Below are positions 1 to 3,860 of a stretch of 5,700 bases of DNA, one piece after another; positions within the stretch are counted from its first letter, which is position 1, and every line of letters starts with the position of its first letter. Both the position numbers and the translations under genes were made by a program. The notes under the pieces are model-generated. The model was not told the origin of the DNA and searched no databases. It saw only the letters and a list, made by a program, of their open reading frames with translations. Source of the stretch: Candidatus Bathyarchaeota archaeon (GTDB lineage: Archaea; Thermoproteota; Bathyarchaeia; 40CM-2-53-6); the NCBI GenBank assembly GCA_005883085.1, contig VBAY01000045.1:1-5700 (forward strand), written 5' to 3'.

Positions 1-1
1 C

Positions 2-637
2 AAAGGAAGCATCGACTTCACAAAAGCCTGCCACAACGCTGATCTAGTGGTGGAAGCAGTATTCGAAGATCCTCAGATAAAAGAACAAGTCTTCGCCACC
101 CTGGACAAGGTCTGCCCCAAGAACACGATACTAGCTTCGAACACCTCTTCAATAAGCATCAGCAAGATTGCTTCGGCGACAAGACGACCCGAAAAGGTCC
201 TTGGACTGCACTTTTTCAACCCCGTCCCAACAATGAAGCTAGTGGAGCTTATCAAAGGAGAACGAACGTCCCCAGATGCTGTCAAAGCCGCGACATCTTT
301 CGTAGAAACCCTCGGAAAGACCGTTGTCCAATCCGCCGACAAGACAGGCTTCATAGTCAACAGAGCCCTGATGCCGTTCATCAACGAAAGCGTCAAGCTT
401 CTGGAAGAGAACGTCGCCACACGCGATGACATCGACAAAGCATTCCTTCTCGGAACAAACCATCCTATGGGTCCTCTGCAGCTCGCGGACTTTATCGGAA
501 TAGATGTTGTCCTATCTACGTTGAAGGTTCTCGAAGCAGAATTCGGCCAAACCTTTACACCAACACCCCTACTCGAACAAATGGTCAAGGAAGGAAAACT
601 AGGAAGAAAAACCAAGAAGGGCTTCTATGACTACTGA
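2..637 (+). CDS. hbd: 3-hydroxybutyryl-CoA dehydrogenase, 5'-truncated by the window edge
   Basis: This is an NAD(P)-dependent 3-hydroxyacyl-CoA dehydrogenase that interconverts 3-hydroxybutyryl-CoA and acetoacetyl-CoA in the cytoplasm. The open frame runs back through base 2 without a stop, so the GTG at 47 is an internal valine and not the start. About 211 residues are visible. The family is usually about 280-290 residues, so roughly 75 N-terminal residues, including the Rossmann glycine motif, lie outside. Visible family marks are the NTSS motif, the catalytic His in LHFFNPV (codon 209-211), the partner Glu in KLVELI (codon 245-247), and the conserved Asn in GFIVNR (codon 359-361). After these comes the C-terminal helical domain (NHPMGPLQLADFIG) and the typical ending KKGFYDY. 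The stop overlaps the start of the next gene by 11 bases, so the two are probably one operon. The pathway could be beta-oxidation, butyrate or polyhydroxyalkanoate metabolism, or the 3-hydroxypropionate/4-hydroxybutyrate cycle; the window does not decide. Confidence 0.93.
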   Translation, partial: KGSIDFTKACHNADLVVEAVFEDPQIKEQVFATLDKVCPKNTILASNTSSISISKIASATRRPEKVLGLHFFNPVPTMKLVELIKGERTSPDAVKAATSFVETLGKTVVQSADKTGFIVNRALMPFINESVKLLEENVATRDDIDKAFLLGTNHPMGPLQLADFIGIDVVLSTLKVLEAEFGQTFTPTPLLEQMVKEGKLGRKTKKGFYDY

Positions 638-1283
638 AGAACAGGCACAGATCCCAGACGATGGATCGAAGCAACTCACCGACCTGATCTTGAAGGGTGA
701 TCATGAAAATGCTGCCCGAGTTGCTGTCGAGATAGTCACCAAGAGCGGAAGCGCAAACGACGTGGTCGACACGATCTCAGATGCAATGAACATTGTCTCC
801 GATCTGCACGAGATGGAACGATACTCCGTGGCGGAAGTAGAAAAGTGTGAGAATGCGGCCGAAAAATCCCTCGCCGCTGTTAGGCCCAGGATCAAGATCG
901 ACCATAGGAAGATCAAGGGACGCGTCATGGTCTCCTCCCTAATTGAGGATCCTCACAGCTTTGATAGAACCCTCCTCCTAACAATGCTCGAGATCGGAGG
1001 ATTCACAGCCATCGATGGCGGGACAGATCTCTCACCAGAACAGGTAGCCGGCAAGGTAAAACAGCACAAACCCGACATCCTGGCGGTACCGCTGATAACG
1101 GAAACGGCCGCGAGAAAACTCGTGAACGCGAACACTCTCATCGAAGACACCGGCGGCAGAATAACTATCATCGCCTACGGAAGAGGCGCGCAAAGCCTCT
1201 CAGGACAGAAGTTCACAACTGTAGAAACAGACTCGCTCAGCGCTTTCAGCAAGATTGCCGAAATTCTGATCTCGAAAGCCTAG
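627..1283 (+). CDS. divergent cobalamin-binding (corrinoid-protein-like) protein
   Basis: This 218-residue protein has the two-part plan of corrinoid proteins. A helical cap lies at about 15-88, with a DAMNIVSDLHEMERY stretch resembling the Met-synthase-type cap. A flavodoxin-like B12-binding domain follows at about 97-216. The usual DxHxxG lower-ligand motif appears as D108-P-H110-S-F-D113, so Asp and His are kept but the Gly is replaced by Asp. The later signatures are also altered: the usual SxL region reads PLITET (155-160) and the GG loop reads AYGRGAQ (183-189). The protein may therefore bind cobalamin in an atypical way, or may be a sensor or a structural relative. The ATG at 627 lies in the last codons of the upstream dehydrogenase gene (overlap ATGACTACTGA), with a weak GAAGG just upstream, which points to translational coupling. 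No methyltransferase, mutase or activase is visible nearby, so the partner is unknown. The fold assignment is fairly sure; the function is not. Confidence 0.72.
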   Translation: MTTEEQAQIPDDGSKQLTDLILKGDHENAARVAVEIVTKSGSANDVVDTISDAMNIVSDLHEMERYSVAEVEKCENAAEKSLAAVRPRIKIDHRKIKGRVMVSSLIEDPHSFDRTLLLTMLEIGGFTAIDGGTDLSPEQVAGKVKQHKPDILAVPLITETAARKLVNANTLIEDTGGRITIIAYGRGAQSLSGQKFTTVETDSLSAFSKIAEILISKA

Positions 1284-1296
1284 ATCTCTTCTAGGC
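1278..1296 (+). other. hairpin spanning the stop codon of the cobalamin-binding gene
   Basis: A perfect 7-bp inverted repeat, GCCTAGA / TCTAGGC with a 5-base TCTCT loop, begins in the last sense codon and contains the TAG stop (1281-1283) in its 5' arm. It could protect the 3' end of the mRNA or help termination together with the following hairpin. The pairing is seen directly; the role is inferred. Confidence 0.45.
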
Positions 1297-1320
1297 AACC
1301 ATCAAGCTAATTTCTCATGA

Positions 1321-1355
1321 GACCTGACATTCTCAGGTTCAATTGCTAGTTTTTT
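1321..1355 (+). terminator. candidate terminator: short hairpin followed by T6
   Basis: ACCTGA (1322-1327) pairs with TCAGGT (1333-1338) around a CATTC loop. A flanking G-T pair can extend the stem. A run of six T follows at 1350-1355, 11 bases after the stem. Archaeal termination depends mainly on T-rich tracts, so the T-run is the more relevant part. It sits between the end of the two-gene operon and the tRNA gene, where a terminator is expected. Confidence 0.42.
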
Positions 1356-1357
1356 AT
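1350..1357 (+). promoter_or_regulatory. candidate TATA box for the tRNA-Arg gene
   Basis: The T-rich octamer TTTTTTAT lies about 27-34 bases before the first base of the tRNA, the distance usual for an archaeal TATA element when transcription starts at or close to the mature 5' end. It is the only AT-rich stretch in the 50 bases upstream of the tRNA. It overlaps the T-run of the candidate terminator, so one element may serve both purposes. Confidence 0.45.
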
Positions 1358-1398
1358 CGTTCCCGCCCAGGAGACCGAGACACGGGACCGTAGTCTAG

Positions 1399-1434
1399 AT
1401 CACGGGCAACCGCAATAAATCCCCGCGAGGACAA
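1399..1434 (+). other. 36-nt non-canonical tRNA intron in the D-loop (between positions 15 and 16)
   Basis: The 5' exon D-strand GTCT (1393-1396) can pair with GGAC (1429-1432) at the intron's 3' end, giving a 4-bp central helix. The 3-base bulges AGA (1397-1399, cut after AG) and AAC (1433-1435, cut after AA) flank it. An inner helix joins TC (1400-1401) to GA (1427-1428) and, past one A-C mismatch, CGGG (1403-1406) to CCCG (1422-1425). The outer helix is poor, so this is a relaxed bulge-helix-bulge. Splicing here gives the expected D-loop. Confidence 0.85.
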
Positions 1435-1458
1435 CCAGGATAGGACATCGGGCTCCGG

Positions 1459-1476
1459 CACCCACAAGGTGGAGAG
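1459..1476 (+). other. 18-nt canonical tRNA intron (between positions 37 and 38)
   Basis: This is a textbook BHB. The outer helix is the anticodon stem. The central 4-bp helix is CTCC (1453-1456) with GGAG (1471-1474). The bulges are GGC (1457-1459, cut after GG) and AGA (1475-1477, cut after AG). The inner helix is ACC/GGT around a CACAA loop. Removal leaves a regular 7-base anticodon loop. Confidence 0.93.
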
Positions 1477-1655
1477 ACCCGAAGGTCGTGGGTTCAAATC
1501 CCACCGGTCCCGCTACAAACACATCTAGGAACAGTTAACCTCAACGAGCTTAGCCAACGCCATTCAACCAGTAGAAAATGCCAAAGGCAAAGAAAGGTGG
1601 CTGAGGATAGTGAAAATGGGCTAGGTCCCTATGAGGAGATCAAACGCTCATCTTG

Positions 1656-2099
1656 TCATGCGGTTACTGTAAATGTGTATATGTTGTTCCGCGTGGTTGT
1701 CAGAGCTATGTTGTAGGTGTTTCTGGATTGGAACGTGAACGCGCTTCCATCTATGATTATGTTGATTGTCGCGAGTTGGTTGGGGTTAATGAAGGGTGTT
1801 GTCCAGTTCATGTTTGCGTATTGATTGCCAAGCGAGTCTTTGACGACGTACGAGGTGAGCGTTATGCCCACCGAACCCACGTTCCTGACGCTCAAAGTCA
1901 GATTCGTCGGCGAGTTGACTTGTGAGGTCTCGATGTTCATTGATTCTCGTCCTGGGCAAGGGGTAACAAGGCACCCAGGTGCATTGTAGTGATAGCATCC
2001 CCCGCATAGAGGCGACGGACCAACAGTCTCCCACATGAGTAATCCTCCTAAGACCCCTCCTGCCACAATGACAACTAGGAGGATGCTCGAAGGCTTCAC
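1656..2099 (-). CDS. small membrane-anchored/secreted beta-rich protein with a cysteine cluster
   Basis: I do not recognise a named family. The 147-residue product starts with a hydrophobic helix at about 5-22 after a single Lys, which is either a signal peptide or an N-terminal anchor. Next comes a short segment with four cysteines, C32, C35, C43 and C48, suitable for disulfides or metal binding. The rest (about 53-147) alternates polar and hydrophobic residues with many Thr, Ser and Asn, as in Ig-like or pilin-type beta-sandwiches of archaeal surface proteins. Typical phrases are LTLSVRNVGSVGITLTSY and the ending YTFTVTA. Sequons N66-L-T and N98-W-T allow N-glycosylation outside the cell. 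The start is GTG; an in-frame TAG four codons upstream excludes a longer protein, and this start gives a proper signal segment. There is no clear Shine-Dalgarno sequence (AGGA lies about 8 bases upstream). It is a lone gene, tail to tail with the tRNA. Surface location is likely; function is unknown. Confidence 0.75.
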   Translation of the reverse strand: MKPSSILLVVIVAGGVLGGLLMWETVGPSPLCGGCYHYNAPGCLVTPCPGRESMNIETSQVNSPTNLTLSVRNVGSVGITLTSYVVKDSLGNQYANMNWTTPFINPNQLATINIIIDGSAFTFQSRNTYNIALTTTRNNIYTFTVTA

Positions 2100-2188
2100 T
2101 GGGTCTTCCTAGCAGCAATGGGTGAGCCGAGACAATAGTCGAATTGAACCGAAGTCCTGAGAACTAAGTTACGTCAACGACTCGCGAC

Positions 2189-2221
2189 GTGGGTTCAACG
2201 GTGTACCCACCTTCCCCGCCA
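2189..2221 (+). other. T-arm-like hairpin followed by an acceptor-like strand and GCCA
   Basis: GTGGG (2189-2193) pairs with CCCAC (2206-2210) around TTCAACGGTGTA. The following bases CTTCCCC-G-CCA (2211-2221) have the spacing of an acceptor 3' strand, discriminator and CCA. The 11-mer CGTGGGTTCAA (2188-2198) is shared with the tRNA-Arg T-arm (1487-1497). The loop is 12 bases instead of 7, and I find no matching 5' half (GGGGAAG) close upstream. It may be a tRNA relic or chance. A second inverted repeat, GTTCAAC (2193-2199) with GTTGAAC (2226-2232), overlaps it. Confidence 0.25.
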
Positions 2222-2324
2222 CTGGGTTGAACTACGCTATTATCGTTGTTTTTCTCAATCATCTGGAAAGGCAATCGAATTTGGGAAAGAACCTTGAACA
2301 GTGTCAGGGGGGTTACACGGGCCA

Positions 2325-2495
2325 ATGACCCGCAACAACGCAAGCTTCTGGAAATGTGACAATTGCGAGTACTCCAACGATGCGAGAGATATCATCTGCG
2401 AGAACTGCAAGCGGGGGGTCCGTCCAGAACACTCGGAGATTGACGATTATCTCGCCAATTCAATCGTAAGAGAGATGTGGAAGAGTCAGAAATAA
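2325..2495 (+). CDS. small RanBP2-type zinc-finger protein
   Basis: This short protein (56 residues from this ATG) carries one complete RanBP2/NZF-type zinc finger. The pattern W-x-C-x2-C-x3-N-x6-C-x2-C is matched exactly by W9, C11, C14, N18, C25 and C28. In other proteins such fingers bind one zinc and contact single-stranded RNA, ubiquitin or protein partners; which applies here cannot be told. The C-terminal half (about 32-56) is charged and probably helical (SEIDDYLANSIVREMW). A G-rich, Shine-Dalgarno-like GGGGGGT (2307-2313) stands 11 bases before the ATG, so I prefer this start. An in-frame GTG at 2301 would add eight residues (MSGGLHGP) but lacks a ribosome site. No partner gene lies on the same strand nearby. 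That it is a real gene rests on the intact finger and its in-frame ending. Confidence 0.72.
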   Translation: MTRNNASFWKCDNCEYSNDARDIICENCKRGVRPEHSEIDDYLANSIVREMWKSQK

Positions 2496-2663
2496 GCCAG
2501 GCTCATTCGGCAAGGTCACAGGGAGATGAAGACAGCAAGCTTGGTATGCTTCTTTAGATCGATGAACCAGCCCTATAGGAAAAACAGACTGGTTTGGAAG
2601 AACTCCCCTTGAGTTTGTCTTCAATGTGGCAGACTTGGTACTATGCTTAGCTGTTGCCCAGAA

Positions 2664-2681
2664 TTTTTCGAAACGGTTTTT
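2664..2681 (+). terminator. candidate T-rich termination tract between convergent genes
   Basis: Two T5 runs (2664-2668 and 2677-2681) are separated by CGAAACGG. They include the palindrome TTTCGAAA (2666-2673). They lie about 170 bases after the zinc-finger gene and could stop plus-strand transcription before it runs antisense into the reductase gene. The assignment rests only on T content and position. Confidence 0.25.
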
Positions 2682-2738
2682 ACAATCAGATTTCTAATGG
2701 ACATAATATTGTTTCCACGTAGGAGTTACTCTTCTCCA

Positions 2739-3716
2739 CTATTCTTGGCCTCGTTGAGGTCTGTTCCCCAGAACAGCTTCAACTTGTTGTAGAACATCTG
2801 AGTCGAGTTTTGGTGCGACTTCGAGTGCCTTCATGTTTTCACTGACTTGCTCCGGCCGGCTCGCGCCGGTAATGACGGTGCTCACATTTGGATTCTTCAG
2901 GCACCAAGCAAGCGCCAACTGGGCTAAAGTACACCCGAGGTCTCGGGCAACTGGTTCAAGCTGTTTGGCCTTTTCGACGTTTTGTGGCGTGATGACATTT
3001 TTTCGGAGCCACTCGTACCCCGATAACGTCGCCCGGGAACCAAGGGGAATGCCTTTGGCGTACTTCCCGCTCAGGAGCCCAGAAGCAAGTGGACTCCATA
3101 TCGTCGTTCCCAAGCCGATTTCCCGATACAAGGGCAGATACTCTTCCTCCACACGCTCGCGGTGGAGCATATTGTACTGGGGTTGTTCCATTTGAGGAGG
3201 AGTCAGATCATATTCTCGAGCAAGCGCGTGCGCCCGCATGATGTCGGCAGCACTCCATTCAGATGTGCCCCAGTACAGTATCTTCCCCTGATGAACCAGA
3301 TCGTCCATAGCACGAACAGTTTCTTCGATAGGTGTGTTCGGGTCCGGGCGATGACAGAAGAGGAGGTCGAGATAATCCAACTGCAAGCGTTTGAGGGACT
3401 TGCGGCAAGCCTCGAAGATGTGTTTGCGAGACAAGCCCTTGTCGTTTGGCCCGTCGCCTCCCCAGAATACCTTGCTCGAGACAACTATACCCTCCCGAGA
3501 CCACCCGAGCTTCTTGAAAATGTTCCCCATGACAATCTCGGCCTTCCCGTCAGCGTAGGCCTCCGCGCTGTCGAAGAAATTGACACCCATATCATACGCG
3601 ATGGACATGCACTTGACTGCGACTTCTTCGCCGACCTGTCCACCGTAGGTTACCCAGGACCCGAGTGATAGTTCGCTTAGTTTGAGCCCTGCAGAACCGA
3701 GTCTTAGATAATTCAC
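2739..3716 (-). CDS. aldo-keto reductase, Kv-beta (AKR6)-like group
   Basis: This is a soluble NADPH-dependent oxidoreductase that reduces aldehydes or ketones; the substrate is not predictable. The 325-residue length fits a complete (alpha/beta)8-barrel. The start MNYLRLGSAGLKLSELSLGSW is typical of the group. The catalytic tetrad is visible as D49 and Y54 (FFDSAEAYADG), K82 (SSKVFW) and H122 (CHRPD). The cofactor side shows GTSEWSA, WSPLASGLLSGKY, and the phosphate-binding ITGASRPEQVSEN near the C-terminus, which suggests NADPH. The start is GTG; the upstream frame holds no other start before a stop, and the N-terminus aligns with the family from this point. It is convergent with the zinc-finger gene and divergent from lysK, and appears monocistronic. 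The family is widespread in bacteria, so acquisition by transfer is possible, but nothing in the window proves it. Confidence 0.93.
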   Translation of the reverse strand: MNYLRLGSAGLKLSELSLGSWVTYGGQVGEEVAVKCMSIAYDMGVNFFDSAEAYADGKAEIVMGNIFKKLGWSREGIVVSSKVFWGGDGPNDKGLSRKHIFEACRKSLKRLQLDYLDLLFCHRPDPNTPIEETVRAMDDLVHQGKILYWGTSEWSAADIMRAHALAREYDLTPPQMEQPQYNMLHRERVEEEYLPLYREIGLGTTIWSPLASGLLSGKYAKGIPLGSRATLSGYEWLRKNVITPQNVEKAKQLEPVARDLGCTLAQLALAWCLKNPNVSTVITGASRPEQVSENMKALEVAPKLDSDVLQQVEAVLGNRPQRGQE

Positions 3717-3751
3717 GCCCCGACACCGATCGACAAAATCGGGTGGTTGCC

Positions 3752-3759
3752 ATTAATAT
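3752..3759 (-). promoter_or_regulatory. candidate TATA box for the aldo-keto reductase gene
   Basis: On the minus strand the octamer ATATTAAT lies 36-43 bases before the GTG start. With an archaeal spacing of about 25 bases, transcription would begin near 3730, leaving a very short leader. It is the most AT-rich block in the 144-base divergent intergenic region on this side. Confidence 0.45.
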
Positions 3760-3790
3760 GTTCGTGCCAAGAGATTTTCAGATGGCGCTC

Positions 3791-3837
3791 GAGTGGTCAT
3801 CGATTCAAGAAGTCCCGTCATTCTTTATGAACCACTC
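3791..3837. repeat. inverted repeat in the lysK promoter region
   Basis: GAGTGGTCAT (3791-3800) is the inverse complement of ATGAACCACTC (3827-3837) apart from one extra base. The seven outer bases, GAGTGGT/ACCACTC, match perfectly. The arms are about 26 bases apart, and a TATA-like TTTAT (3824-3828) touches the right arm. It may be an operator for the lysK or reductase promoter, or chance. Confidence 0.3.
3824..3828 (+). promoter_or_regulatory. weak TATA-like element upstream of lysK
   Basis: TTTAT here would place transcription start near 3852, about nine bases before the TTG start. A better-looking GATATAGTA (3840-3848) lies too close to the start, since it would put the first transcribed base inside the coding region. 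The choice is therefore uncertain. Confidence 0.25.
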
Positions 3838-3860
3838 ATGATATAGTAACTAGCCAGCCC

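Larger units (their letters stand above)
1384..1512 (+). tRNA. tRNA-Arg (anticodon CCG), interrupted by two introns
   Basis: The acceptor arms GGGACCG (1384-1390) and CGGTCCC (1505-1511) pair perfectly, with discriminator G at 1512. The D-stem is GTCT (1393-1396) with GGAC (1443-1446). The anticodon stem is TCGGG (1448-1452) with CCCGA (1478-1482). The variable loop is AGGTC, and the T-arm is GTGGG-TTCAAAT-CCCAC (1488-1504). Removing 1399-1434 and 1459-1476 leaves a 75-nt cloverleaf with D-loop AGCCAGGATA and anticodon loop CTCCGGA, so anticodon CCG (1455-1457) reads the Arg codon CGG. The mature D-loop and the CTCCGGA loop match the usual archaeal tRNA-Arg pattern. The 3' CCA is not encoded (CTA follows). 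No T-run follows the gene closely. Identity is very sure; the D-loop intron ends are inferred from pairing and from the regular mature D-loop. Confidence 0.95.

Noticed and set aside
47..49. GTG at 47 as the start of the hydroxyacyl-CoA dehydrogenase gene
   Set aside because: The frame continues upstream through base 2 with family-like residues (NADLVVEAVFED), so the gene begins before the window.
1579..1602. Mini-ORF MPKAKKGG starting at the ATG at 1578-1580, resembling the beginning of a small basic ribosomal protein
   Set aside because: It stops after eight codons and no other frame continues a basic ribosomal-protein-like sequence; it is too short to call even as a pseudogene.
1597..1719. 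Short plus-strand frame from GTG at 1597 (VAEDSENGLGPYEEIKR...)
   Set aside because: The second half runs antisense to the secreted-protein gene, no family is recognisable, and there is no clear promoter.
1653..1925. Plus-strand open frame of 90 codons
   Set aside because: It is antisense to the 1656-2099 gene, whose product has a sensible signal segment and beta-rich domain; the plus-strand translation has no protein-like features.
1384..2221. Integrated element bounded by the tRNA-Arg 3' end and a repeated tRNA fragment
   Set aside because: Only 11 bases are shared, the tRNA 3' end itself is not repeated, and no integrase or plasmid or viral gene lies between; kept only as a weak relic hypothesis.
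2526..2612. 28-codon frame MKTASLVCFFRS... between the zinc-finger gene and the reductase gene
   Set aside because: It is very short, has no convincing ribosome site or domain, and sits in a T-rich spacer; I treat 2496-2738 as non-coding apart from the possible terminator.
3162..3668. Plus-strand open frame of 168 codons inside the reductase gene
   Set aside because: It is antisense to a clear aldo-keto reductase with all four catalytic residues; it is a shadow of that gene's codon use.
3840..3848. GATATAGTA as the TATA box of lysK
   Set aside because: Normal archaeal spacing would put the transcription start near 3870, inside the coding region, and no later in-frame start keeps the HIGH motif.
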